A stretch of DNA of 64,000 nt from Streptomyces rishiriensis. Lineage in GTDB: Bacteria > Actinomycetota > Actinomycetes > Streptomycetales > Streptomycetaceae. Below the pieces are notes generated by a model. It made no database searches and was not told where the DNA came from. It saw nothing but the letters and a program-made list of their open reading frames with translations. The DNA lies in assembly GCF_003112535.1 (NCBI RefSeq), contig NZ_BEWA01000003.1, forward strand, positions 406,339-470,338, written 5' to 3'. The translations under genes and the position numbers were made by a program. Positions 15,491-22,941 of the stretch are shown one piece after another. Position 1 is the first letter of the stretch; each line of letters begins with the position of its first letter.

Positions 15491-16119
15491 GCGAGCCCGA
15501 AGGCCCGCGGGCCGGCGCGGTGCCCGTGCTGGACAAGCCCGCCCAGGACGACGTCCCCGAGCAGGCCGCCGCACCCCCCGACCATCGCTTCTGGTCGGCG
15601 CGTCGGGTGCCGGCCGCCGTCGTCGCGGTGCTGCTGCTGGTCGTCGCGGGCGCCTTCCTGTACGACGTCGCCGCCGTCCGGGCCCACCGGCCCGCCATGG
15701 CCTGGCGGCGCGCTCTCGCCCGCCAGCTCGCCGAGCGCCCGCTGGACGACGTCTGGGTGCTGGTCGGCGCCGGCGTCGCGGCCGCCCTCGGACTGTGGCT
15801 GATCACCCTGGCCGTCACCCCGGGCCTGCGGCACGTCCTGCCCATGAGCCGCCCCCACCCCGACGTCCGCGCGGGCCTGCACCGGGACGCCGCCGCACTG
15901 GTGCTCCGCGACCGCGCCATGGAGATCGCCGGCGTGCAGTCGGCCCGGGTGCGCGTCCGCCGCCGCAGGGCCGACGTCCGTGCGGTCTGCCACTTCCGGG
16001 ACCTGGACGACGTCCACGCGGACCTGGACACCGTCCTGACCGACGCGATCCGCGGGCTCGGCCTGGCCCGGCCGCCGGGACTGTCGGTCCATGTACGCCG
16101 GCCCGGGAAGAAGGGGTGA
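15487..16119 (+). CDS. DUF6286-type membrane protein of the Asp23 cluster
   Basis: 210 residues. Cytoplasmic N-terminus, then two transmembrane segments at about 40-62 (VPAAVVAVLLLVVAGAFLYD) and 95-117 (WVLVGAGVAAALGLWLITLA). A C-terminal soluble domain follows, with conserved Arg-rich block HRDAAALVLRDRAMEIAGVQ and SVHVRRPGKKG at the end. Architecture matches the DUF6286 family as I recall it, found in actinobacterial Asp23 clusters. Function unknown; likely a membrane anchor or scaffold. Confidence 0.82.
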   Translation: MSEPEGPRAGAVPVLDKPAQDDVPEQAAAPPDHRFWSARRVPAAVVAVLLLVVAGAFLYDVAAVRAHRPAMAWRRALARQLAERPLDDVWVLVGAGVAAALGLWLITLAVTPGLRHVLPMSRPHPDVRAGLHRDAAALVLRDRAMEIAGVQSARVRVRRRRADVRAVCHFRDLDDVHADLDTVLTDAIRGLGLARPPGLSVHVRRPGKKG

Positions 16120-16124
16120 GGGCG

Positions 16125-16703
16125 ATGCTCAGGACCGTCGACCGGGTGCTCGTGGGGGTCATCGGGCTGGCGCTGCTCGCCGTCGGCGGCGCGGTGCTGG
16201 CCGTCGGACTGGGCGCCTCGCCGCCCTCGTGGTGGATCCACGACAGCCGCCACGACGTCCTCCTCACCACCGCCGAACGCACCCGCTGGCGCGGCGAGGC
16301 CTGGTGGTGGCCGACGGTCCTCGCCGCTCTGGCCCTCCTCGTGCTGCTGGCCCTGTGGTGGCTGGCCGCGGTCCTGCGCCGTCGCCGGCTCGGCGAGGTC
16401 CTGGTCGACACGGGCGACGGCGCGGGAGCGCTGCTGCGGGGCAGGGCCCTGGAAGGCGTGCTGGCGGGCGAGGCCGGCCGGCTGGACGGCATCGCGCACG
16501 CCCACGCCCGGCTGACCGGCCGCAGCGACGCTCCCGCGGCGGACGTCCGGCTGCTTTTGGAGCCCCACGTGGATCCGGCGACGACGCTGAACCGCCTGAC
16601 CGCCGAGGCCCTGGCCCACGCGAGGGACTCGGCGGCGCTGCGGGCACTGCCGGCGACGGTGCGCATGAAGGGCGCCAGGCACAAGGCGGAAAGGGTCAGT
16701 TGA
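16125..16703 (+). CDS. amaP: Alkaline shock membrane anchor protein, AmaP-like
   Basis: 192 residues with the AmaP plan: two N-terminal membrane helices (about 5-30, VDRVLVGVIGLALLAVGGAV, and 65-87, WWPTVLAALALLVLLALWWL) and a C-terminal Asp23-like domain (VLVDTGDGAGALLRGRALEG and DVRLLLEPHVDPATTLNRLT). In Staphylococcus AmaP tethers Asp23 to the membrane. ATG at 16125 has AAGGGG 8 nt upstream; a GTG at 16116 overlapping the previous stop is possible. Last gene of the cluster. Confidence 0.85.
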   Translation: MLRTVDRVLVGVIGLALLAVGGAVLAVGLGASPPSWWIHDSRHDVLLTTAERTRWRGEAWWWPTVLAALALLVLLALWWLAAVLRRRRLGEVLVDTGDGAGALLRGRALEGVLAGEAGRLDGIAHAHARLTGRSDAPAADVRLLLEPHVDPATTLNRLTAEALAHARDSAALRALPATVRMKGARHKAERVS

Positions 16704-16808
16704 GCCGCCTACCGCCCGGATGCCGCCCCGACCGCCGCAGATGCCGTCCCGGCCGCCCCGGGTGCCGTGCCGAGGCCCCGGGGGCCGTGTCGTCGTCTCC
16801 GGCGTGCG

Positions 16809-17564
16809 TCAGAAGCCGTGTCGCATACCGCCGTCGACGGGCAGCATGATGCCCGTCAGATAGGAGGCCGCCGGCGACAGCAGGAACGCCGCCGCCCTGC
16901 CGAACTCCTCCGGGGCGCCGTACCTGCGCAGCGGGATGCGGGACTCGTTCGCCGTCCTGGTCGCCTCGGGATCCGCCGACAGCGCGTCCAGCTCACGCAC
17001 CCGGTCGGTGTCGATCCGCGCGGGCAGCAGCCCCACGACCCGGATCCCGCGGGGCCCCAGCTCGTCGGCGAGCGACTTGGCGAACCCGGCGAGCCCCGGC
17101 CGCAGGCCGTTGGAGATCGTCAGCCCCGGGATCGGCTCGTGCACCGATCCCGACAGCACGAACCCGATGACCGAGCCCGCCTCCAACTCGGCCGCCGCGG
17201 CCCGCGCCAGCCGGACCGCGCCGAGGAAGACCGACTCGAACGCGGCCTGCCACTGCTCGTCCGTGTTGTCCGCGACGAACCCGGGCGGCGGGCCGCCCAC
17301 GCTCACCAGCACCCCGTCGAACCCGCCGAAGGCGTCCCGCGCCGCCGCGATCAGCTGGGCCGGCGCGTCGGGGTCGGCGTTGTCCACGGCGACGCCGACG
17401 GCGTTCGGCCCCAGCTCGGCCGCCGCCTCGGCGACGCGCTTGTCGTCCCGCCCGGTCAGGACGACCTTCGCGCCGTCCGCGACGAGCTCGCGCGCGGCGG
17501 CGTTGCCGAGGCCCCGCGTGGCCCCGGTCACGACGTACACCCGGTCCTTCAGTCCAAGATCCAT
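16809..17564 (-). CDS. Short-chain dehydrogenase-like protein without the classical YxxxK
   Basis: 251 residues with an SDR Rossmann fold: YVVTGATRGLGNAAARELVA (cofactor loop) at the N-terminus, GGPPPG where NAG is usual, SGSVHEPIPG for the catalytic Ser region, and a C-terminal PAASYLTGIMLPVDGG. Where classical SDRs have YxxxK, this protein reads TISNGLRPGLAGFAKSLADE: by alignment the Tyr is Ser and the Lys is Arg. A known SDR subgroup has this SNxxR form, so the protein may still be active, but its chemistry is uncertain. It starts 5 nt after the GH15 gene stop, forming an operon with it. Confidence 0.85.
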   Translation of the reverse strand: MDLGLKDRVYVVTGATRGLGNAAARELVADGAKVVLTGRDDKRVAEAAAELGPNAVGVAVDNADPDAPAQLIAAARDAFGGFDGVLVSVGGPPPGFVADNTDEQWQAAFESVFLGAVRLARAAAAELEAGSVIGFVLSGSVHEPIPGLTISNGLRPGLAGFAKSLADELGPRGIRVVGLLPARIDTDRVRELDALSADPEATRTANESRIPLRRYGAPEEFGRAAAFLLSPAASYLTGIMLPVDGGMRHGF

Positions 17565-17569
17565 GGCCC

Positions 17570-19390
17570 CTATCCTGCCTCCTCGCCGCCGAACAGTGCG
17601 AGGGCGGTGTTCACCAGGCCGATGTGGCTGAACGCCTGCGGGAAGTTGCCCAGATGCCGGCCGGCCACCGGGTCGTACTCCTCCGCCAGCAGCCCCACGT
17701 CGTTGGCCAGCCCCACCAGCCGCTCGAACAGCTCGCGCGCCTCTTCCCTGCGGCCGGTCATGTGCAGCGCGTCCGCCAGCCAGAACGAGCAGGCCAGGAA
17801 CGCGCCCTCGTCGCCCGGGAGCCCGTCGACGGGCGCGCCGTCCGTGCTGTAGCGGCGCACCAGACCGCTGTGCCCGAGTTCGTCGCGGACCGCGTCGACG
17901 GTCCCCACGATCCGCGGGTCGTCCGGCGGCAGGAAGCCCACGCGCGGGATGAGCAGCAGCGCGGAGTCCAGATCGGCCGATCCGTAGTACTGGGTGAACG
18001 TGTTGCGCCGCGGGTCGTAGCCCTTCTCGCACACCTCGCGGTGGACGTCGTCGCGCAGCGCCCGCCAGCCCTCCAGGTCGCCTTTGAGCTTCGGATACTC
18101 CTCCAGCGCGCGCACGGCCCGGTCGGCGGCCACCCACACCATCACCTTGGAGTGCACGAACTGGCGCCGGCCGCCGCGCACCTCCCACAGGCCCTCGTCC
18201 GGCTGCCGCCAGTTCTCGCTCAGCCAGTTCATCAGCGCGCACTGCAACGACCACATGTGCGGTTTGGGCGACATCCCCGCGGTCCGGGCCAGCGACAGGG
18301 AGTCCATGACCTCGCCGTAGACGTCCAGCTGCAGCTGGTCCACGGCGCCGTTGCCGATCCGCACGGGCGTGGAGCCGCCGTAGCCCGACAGCCACGGCAG
18401 ATCGCTCTCGGGCAGCCGGCGCTCGCCCGCCAGGCCGTACATGATCTGCAGGTCGGCCGGATCGCCCGCGACGGCGCGCAGCAGCCAGTTGCGCCACGCC
18501 TCGGCCTCGTCCTCGTAGCCCGCCGCCAGGAGCGCGCCCAGGGTGAGGGTGGAGTCGCGCAGCCAGCAGTAGCGGTAGTCCCAGTTGCGGACCCCGCCCA
18601 GCTCCTCGGGCAGGGAGGTGGTCAGCGCGGCGGCGATGCCGCCGGTGGGCGCGTAGGTGAGGGCCTTGAGGGTGATCAGGGAGCGCACCACGGCGTCCCG
18701 GTGGGGTCCGCCGTAGCGGCAGCGAGCGGCCCAGTCCCGCCAGTCGTCGACGCTGACGCGCAGCGCCTCGAACGGGTCGACGAGCGGTGGGCGGGACTCG
18801 TGCGAGGGGTGCCAGGTCAGCACGAAGGCGACGGATTCGCCCTCGGCGACGGTGAACTCGGAGTACGTGGTGAAGTCCTCGCCCCAGGTGGGCACCTCCG
18901 GCTCGCTGCGGAACCAGACCGAGTCGGGTCCCGCGATCGCCACACGGTGGCCGTCGACCCGGCGCATCCAGGGGATGACCCAGCCGTAGTCGAACCGCAG
19001 CCGCAGGACGCTGCGGACGGTCACCCGGCCGCGCAGCCCCTCGACGATGCGCACCACGTCCGGAGCCCGGTCGCGCTGGGGCATCAGGTCGGTGACCCGG
19101 ATCGCGCCTCCGGCGGTCTCCCACTCGGTGTCCAGGACGAGCGTGTCCGGCCGGTACGCGCGCCGGGTGCATGCGCCCTCCTCGCCCTGCGGGGCGATGC
19201 GCCAGTGGCCGTTGTCCTCGTCGCCGAGGAGCCGGGCGAAGCAGGCCCCGGAGTCGAAGCGGGGCAGGCAGAGCCAGTCGACCGAACCGTCCGTGCCGAC
19301 CAGGGCCGCGGTCTGCTCGTCGCCGATCAGGGCGTAGTCCTCGATGCGGGGGTGCACGGGGTCCGGGTTCCCGGCGGACCCGGACGGCAA
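17570..19390 (-). CDS. Glycoside hydrolase family 15 protein (trehalase/glucoamylase-like)
   Basis: 606-residue enzyme with N-terminal beta-sandwich (IEDYALIGDEQTAALVGTDG, LPRFDSGACFARLLG) and C-terminal (alpha/alpha)6 barrel. Landmarks are RNWDYRYCWLRDSTLTLGAL near 285, LDVYGEVMDSL near 370, WEVRGGRRQFVHSKVMVWVA near 420, and GDEGAFLACSFWLADAL near 550. In actinobacteria close relatives hydrolyse trehalose, which fits the family, but substrate is not proven by sequence. No signal peptide, so intracellular. Cotranscribed with the SDR gene 5 nt downstream. Confidence 0.92.
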   Translation of the reverse strand: MPSGSAGNPDPVHPRIEDYALIGDEQTAALVGTDGSVDWLCLPRFDSGACFARLLGDEDNGHWRIAPQGEEGACTRRAYRPDTLVLDTEWETAGGAIRVTDLMPQRDRAPDVVRIVEGLRGRVTVRSVLRLRFDYGWVIPWMRRVDGHRVAIAGPDSVWFRSEPEVPTWGEDFTTYSEFTVAEGESVAFVLTWHPSHESRPPLVDPFEALRVSVDDWRDWAARCRYGGPHRDAVVRSLITLKALTYAPTGGIAAALTTSLPEELGGVRNWDYRYCWLRDSTLTLGALLAAGYEDEAEAWRNWLLRAVAGDPADLQIMYGLAGERRLPESDLPWLSGYGGSTPVRIGNGAVDQLQLDVYGEVMDSLSLARTAGMSPKPHMWSLQCALMNWLSENWRQPDEGLWEVRGGRRQFVHSKVMVWVAADRAVRALEEYPKLKGDLEGWRALRDDVHREVCEKGYDPRRNTFTQYYGSADLDSALLLIPRVGFLPPDDPRIVGTVDAVRDELGHSGLVRRYSTDGAPVDGLPGDEGAFLACSFWLADALHMTGRREEARELFERLVGLANDVGLLAEEYDPVAGRHLGNFPQAFSHIGLVNTALALFGGEEAG

Positions 19391-19475
19391 TCAGGGGTGC
19401 GGCCGGCCGGGTGACGGGCCGCCCGCACCGACGGCGGGCCCGTGGTCGACGCGAGTGCGCCCGCGCGGGCCCGCG

Positions 19476-20267
19476 CTACACCGGGGCGGGCTCGTTCCGC
19501 TCCGCGGTCTGCGCGGCGGCCGCGGCACGGTCGCGGGCCTCGCGCCGGGCCAGGGTCAGCCAGCCGAAGGGGACGCCCGCGGAGAACAGCCACCACTGGA
19601 TGGCGTACGCGAAGTTCAGGGCCGCGTCCTCGCTGCCGGGCGGGCCGAGCAGCTCCGGGGTGTCGCCCTTGGGCTCGGGCGCCGTCTGCACGATGTAGCC
19701 GCCGAGCACCCGGGCGCCCAGGCGGCGCGCCTCCTGCTCGCTGTTGATCAGCATGACCTGCCGGTCCGGCAGGCCCTTGAGGTCCTTGATGCCGCTGGCC
19801 GCGGTGGTCTCGTCGGGCATCAGCCGTCCGGTGACGGTGATCCGGCCGTGGGGCGGCGCCGGGATCAGGGGGAAGTCGCTCTGGCTGGCGCCGTTCGCGG
19901 GGATCCAGCCCCGGTTGACCAGCAGCACCTTGCCGTCCGTCAGCACGAAGGGGGTCAGGACGTGGAAGCCGACCGTCTCGTCGGCGTTGACCCGGCGCCT
20001 GACGACGACCTCGTGCCCGGTGTCGAAGGCTCCGGTGGCGGTCACGCTCCGGTACCGCTCGGTGCGGGTGACGTCGTGTCCCGGGGTGGTCAGGGTCTCC
20101 ACGGGCACCGCGTCGGCGCCCAACGCGTCGGAGACCAGCTGGTTGCGCGCGGTGCGCTCGTCGTAGCGATGCATCTGCCAGAAGCCCAGCCTGATCATCG
20201 TGGGGATGAGGAGGAGGGAGACCAGCGTGAGGATCACCCACTGCCGGGACAACAGGAAGCGGTACAC
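19476..20267 (-). CDS. SURF1 family cytochrome oxidase biogenesis protein
   Basis: 263 residues. SURF1 proteins help assemble haem-copper cytochrome c oxidase in the membrane. N-terminal membrane helix VILTLVSLLLIPTMIRLGFW followed by QMHRYDER; C-terminal block NFAYAIQWWLFSAGVPFGWL (second helix); the periplasmic domain between has VLLVNRGWIPAN and VTGRLMPDE. The GTG at 20267 was chosen because the helix follows at once; the frame remains open upstream. That GTG lies inside one arm of a perfect 16-bp inverted repeat, which could mask the start in mRNA. Confidence 0.9.
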   Translation of the reverse strand: MYRFLLSRQWVILTLVSLLLIPTMIRLGFWQMHRYDERTARNQLVSDALGADAVPVETLTTPGHDVTRTERYRSVTATGAFDTGHEVVVRRRVNADETVGFHVLTPFVLTDGKVLLVNRGWIPANGASQSDFPLIPAPPHGRITVTGRLMPDETTAASGIKDLKGLPDRQVMLINSEQEARRLGARVLGGYIVQTAPEPKGDTPELLGPPGSEDAALNFAYAIQWWLFSAGVPFGWLTLARREARDRAAAAAQTAERNEPAPV

Positions 20268-20300
20268 CCCACGACCGTACAACTCGGTCGTGGGGTGTAC
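20262..20300. repeat. Perfect 16-bp inverted repeat over the SURF1 start codon
   Basis: Arms 20262-20277 (GTACACCCCACGACCG) and 20285-20300 (its exact complement) around a 7-nt spacer. On the minus-strand mRNA the SURF1 GTG (20267-20265) is buried in the second arm. It could be an mRNA hairpin controlling translation, a terminator for the upstream Cys-rich gene, or a dimeric-regulator operator. Confidence 0.8.
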
Positions 20301-20359
20301 TCGGCCGGGTGCCGTATGCAACCCCTCGGGGAGGCGTCGCGGACGGGTTCCGGAGCAGC

Positions 20360-20593
20360 TCACACCTTGTCGACGATGCCCACCCTGCCCTCCGCGCGGG
20401 CGCAGTGCCCGCCGCAGTACCAGTGCCCCTCCACCTCGACGCCCTGGCCGATGATCTGGACCCGGCAGTGCTCGCAGATGGGGGCCATGCGGTGGATCGC
20501 ACAGGAGAAGCAGTCGAAGACATGGATCGCGCCCTGCGCGTGCACCTCGAAGGTCATTCCGTAGTCATTGCCGCAAACTTCGCATCTCGCCAT
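20360..20593 (-). CDS. Small Cys-rich (zinc-binding) protein, prokaryotic metallothionein-like
   Basis: 77 residues with eight cysteines as four pairs: CEVC (4,7), CFSC (28,31), CEHC (40,43) and C-GGHC (60,64), plus nearby histidines. This pattern fits two zinc sites (treble-clef or zinc-ribbon type). Homologues in Streptomyces are, as I recall, annotated as prokaryotic metallothionein or unknown. The N-terminus MARCEVCGNDYGMTFEV supports the ATG at 20593. It is upstream of SURF1 on the same strand, with the 16-bp inverted repeat between them. Role unknown. Confidence 0.82.
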   Translation of the reverse strand: MARCEVCGNDYGMTFEVHAQGAIHVFDCFSCAIHRMAPICEHCRVQIIGQGVEVEGHWYCGGHCARAEGRVGIVDKV

Positions 20594-20672
20594 GCGCCAC
20601 AGGGTGAGCCGTCGGCCGCGCGCGGGCGAGCGGGCGACGGGCGAGTCGCGTGGCAATCACCCGTACGCACGG

Positions 20673-21683
20673 TCACCCGTCGGCGGGCTCCACGTCCCGC
20701 AGGAGCTGACCGAAGGCGGCCTCGTCGACGACCGGCGTCCCGAACTGCCGCGCCTTCACCACCTTCGACGTGCCCGAGTCGGGGTCGTTGGTGACCAGCA
20801 GGCTGGTCAGCCGGGACAGACTCGTCGCCACGTGCAGCCCGGCCTCGGCGGCGCGGTCCTCCAGCAGCTCGCGCTCGACCGACGTGTCTCCCGAGAAGGC
20901 GACCCGCATGCCTTGCTTGAGCCTCTTGCCGTCCTCGTACCGCCCCGGGTTGGGATGCGGGCAAGCGGGCCTCTTGCGCGACGGCCGCCAAGTGCCGGGA
21001 CGGTACGCGCCGTAGCCGCCGAAGCCGCCGCCCGGACCGCTCGCCTGCTGGCCGATCCTGGGCGTGGGCCGGTCGGTCCACTCCGTCAGCGGCCGGCACT
21101 CGAGCAGCGGCAGGCGGACGCCGCCCGCCGCCGCGGCCCGCAGGCTCGGCCGGAACGCCTCCGCGAGCACGCGCGCGTCGTCCAGCGCGTGGTGCGCCCG
21201 CTGCTGTACGACCCCGAAATGGGCCGCCAGCGACTCCAGCTTGTGGTTGGGCAGCGGCAGGCCCAGTTCCTTGGACAGCGCGATCGTGCACAGCCGCTGT
21301 CGCACCGGCGCCTCGCGCTGTGCGCGTGCGTACTCCCGCGCGATCATCTGCCAGTCGAAGACCGCGTTGTGCGCGACGAGCACCCGCCCGTCGAGCCGCG
21401 CGGCGAACTCCTCGGCCACGTCCTGGAAGAGGGGCGCGCCGTCGAGCACGTCGCTCGTCAGACCGTGTATCCACACCGGGCCCGGGTCGCGCTCCGGGTT
21501 GACCAGCGTGTACCAGTGGTCCTCGACCTCGCCGCGCGCGTCCAGCCGGTAGACGGCGGCGGAGATGATCCGGTCGTCCCGGGCCAGGCCGGTGGTCTCC
21601 ACGTCAACGACCGCGTACCCCTGGGGGTACGCGGTCGGCCACTCCGTGGGGGACGACGCTGTCGTCGTGTGGTCTTCGAGCAT
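20673..21683 (-). CDS. DnaQ-like DEDDh exonuclease with C-terminal BRCT domain
   Basis: 336 residues. The N-terminal exonuclease shows Exo I YAVVDVETTGLARDDRI (Asp, Glu), Exo II VAHNAVFDWQMIAREY (Asp) and Exo III HHALDDARVLAEAF (His, Asp). A Gly/Pro-rich linker follows (ASGPGGGFGGYGAYRPGTWR), then a BRCT domain GMRVAFSGDTSVERELLEDR with VTNDPDSGTSKVVKARQFGT at about 255-330. Likely a 3'-5' DNA exonuclease in repair or proofreading; the BRCT is also used by DNA ligase and DinG/epsilon fusions. ATG at 21683; other starts slightly upstream are possible. Confidence 0.92.
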   Translation of the reverse strand: MLEDHTTTASSPTEWPTAYPQGYAVVDVETTGLARDDRIISAAVYRLDARGEVEDHWYTLVNPERDPGPVWIHGLTSDVLDGAPLFQDVAEEFAARLDGRVLVAHNAVFDWQMIAREYARAQREAPVRQRLCTIALSKELGLPLPNHKLESLAAHFGVVQQRAHHALDDARVLAEAFRPSLRAAAAGGVRLPLLECRPLTEWTDRPTPRIGQQASGPGGGFGGYGAYRPGTWRPSRKRPACPHPNPGRYEDGKRLKQGMRVAFSGDTSVERELLEDRAAEAGLHVATSLSRLTSLLVTNDPDSGTSKVVKARQFGTPVVDEAAFGQLLRDVEPADG

Positions 21684-21948
21684 GGTCACTGAGGATACGG
21701 GCCCCCACTGACAGCTCGCCGCACCTGCCCCGGGGAGAGGGCGGGACAAGCCGTCCGGGGCGTACGGCAGTTCGTGTCACGCACACGCGCGTGTGTCCGG
21801 CCCCCGGCTGAAGGAACCTCAACTGCCATGCGTGGAGTGCCGGTTCGGGTGTCCGCGCACAGGACTCTCCTGAACTTCGCGGGCTTATGGGTTCTTTCAG
21901 TACTCTTGGGCAGTCTTCATGCTTCTTCGCGGCTTTTAGGAGGCCTTC

Positions 21949-22017
21949 ATGACTTTCTCGTGTGGATTGGTAGTGCTTGCCGTATTTGCTCTCGCGGGTG
22001 AGCGGGTGAGCGGGTGA
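21949..22017 (+). CDS. Possible 22-residue hydrophobic peptide
   Basis: ATG at 21949 preceded by AGGAGG (21938-21943) with 5-nt spacing, encoding MTFSCGLVVLAVFALAGERV plus SG and a stop at 22015-22017. The peptide looks like a short membrane or toxin-like helix. Codon use is not typical of Streptomyces (TTG, GTA, GTA, TTT), and the end runs into the octamer repeat. It may be chance; listed because the Shine-Dalgarno sequence is near ideal. Confidence 0.25.
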   Translation: MTFSCGLVVLAVFALAGERVSG

Positions 22018-22053
22018 GCGGGTGAGCGGGTGAGGGGGTGGGGGTGGGGGTGG
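21994..22053. repeat. GCGGGTGA octamer repeats and G-quadruplex-prone run
   Basis: Five perfect tandem copies of GCGGGTGA at 21994-22033, followed by G5-T-G5-T-G5-T-G2 at about 22034-22053 on the plus strand. Ends about 45 nt before the VIT gene start. G-runs of this kind can form a G-quadruplex on the coding strand or in mRNA. Confidence 0.85.
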
Positions 22054-22098
22054 CGTCGGTGCGGGGTCCGCGCTCCCCGGGGTGTCATCCTCCGTCCT

Positions 22099-22809
22099 GT
22101 GACGGAACCAACCCATGCCGAGGCCCACGAGGGCTCGCTCGGCTCCCGGCTGAACTGGCTGCGCGCCGCCGTGCTCGGCGCCAACGACGGCATCGTCTCC
22201 ACCGCGGGCCTCGTCGTCGGCGTGGCCGGCGCCACGGAGAGCCGTTCGGCGCTGCTGACGGCCGGCCTCGCCGGTCTGCTCGCCGGGTCGATGTCCATGG
22301 CGGCGGGCGAGTACGTCTCCGTGTCGACGCAGCGGGACTCCGAACAGGCCGCCCTCGCGCTGGAACGCCGTGAGCTGCGCGAGCAGCCGGAGGCCGAACT
22401 GGACGAGCTGACCGAGCTGCTGCGGGAGCGGGGCCTGTCCAGTGAGGTGGCCAGGGAGGCCGCCGAGCAGCTGACGGAACGGGACGCGCTGAAGGCCCAC
22501 GCGCGGGTCGAGCTCGGCATCGACCCGGACGACCTCACCAACCCCTGGCACGCGGCCTGGGCGAGCTTCCTCGCCTTCACCGTCGGCGCCCTGCTGCCGC
22601 TCCTCGCCATCGTGCTCCCGCCGGTCGACTGGCGGCTCCCGGTCACGGTCGCGTCGGTCCTGGTCGCGCTGGCCGGCACCGGCTGGAGCAGTGCCCGGCT
22701 GGGCTCGGCCGCGGCGGGCCGGGCGGTGCTGCGCAACATGGGCGGCGGGGCGCTGGCCATGGGGGTCACGTACGCGGTCGGAGCGCTGCTGGGGGCGGCC
22801 GGGGTGTGA
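22099..22809 (+). CDS. VIT1/CCC1-family iron/manganese transporter
   Basis: 236-residue membrane protein. N-terminal block LNWLRAAVLGANDGIVSTAG (metal-binding first helix), then LLAGSMSMAAGEYVSVSTQRDSE, both characteristic of CCC1/VIT. A charged cytoplasmic segment of about 75 residues follows (ALERRELREQPEAELDELTE), corresponding to the metal-binding domain, then three more helices to the C-terminus (ALAMGVTYAVGALLGAAGV). Probably exports Fe2+/Mn2+ from the cytoplasm. GTG at 22099 begins just ahead of the family's conserved part; no obvious Shine-Dalgarno. The upstream G-rich repeat may affect its expression. Confidence 0.9.
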   Translation: MTEPTHAEAHEGSLGSRLNWLRAAVLGANDGIVSTAGLVVGVAGATESRSALLTAGLAGLLAGSMSMAAGEYVSVSTQRDSEQAALALERRELREQPEAELDELTELLRERGLSSEVAREAAEQLTERDALKAHARVELGIDPDDLTNPWHAAWASFLAFTVGALLPLLAIVLPPVDWRLPVTVASVLVALAGTGWSSARLGSAAAGRAVLRNMGGGALAMGVTYAVGALLGAAGV

Positions 22810-22929
22810 AGGAGGCGTGAAGTGCTCGCCCCTCGCCCGGGCGGATTGGCGAGGATCACCAACAAGCAAGCGCATACCCCCGGTAATACTTGTCGGTAAC
22901 AACGTCTAGCCGCAGGCCACCGGCGGTTC

Positions 22930-22935
22930 TACGTT
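22930..22935 (+). promoter_or_regulatory. -10 box of a likely leaderless transcript
   Basis: TACGTT, then 6 nt, then the ATG of the sterol-desaturase-like gene at 22942. This matches the TANNNT-6-ATG pattern of leaderless mRNAs; no Shine-Dalgarno is present before this ATG. Confidence 0.55.
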
Positions 22936-22941
22936 GCCCAC

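Larger units (their letters stand above)
21684..22098. other. Gene-free interval with an AT-rich block and tandem repeats
   Basis: This 415-bp interval lies between divergent DnaQ and VIT genes. The stretch about 21838-21993 is clearly poorer in GC than its surroundings (runs such as GGGTTCTTTCAGTACTCTTG). It is followed by octamer repeats and a G-rich run. I see no protein gene with Streptomyces codon bias. A 75-codon frame at 21774-22001 has poor third-position GC and a TTA codon; a 22-codon frame at 21949-22017 has a good ribosome binding site. An sRNA is possible. Confidence 0.55.

Noticed and set aside
21774..22001. 75-codon plus-strand frame ending in an LHDFLVWIGSACRICSRG-like tail
   Set aside because: Third-position GC is low, it has a TTA codon and no convincing ribosome site; more likely non-coding AT-rich DNA.
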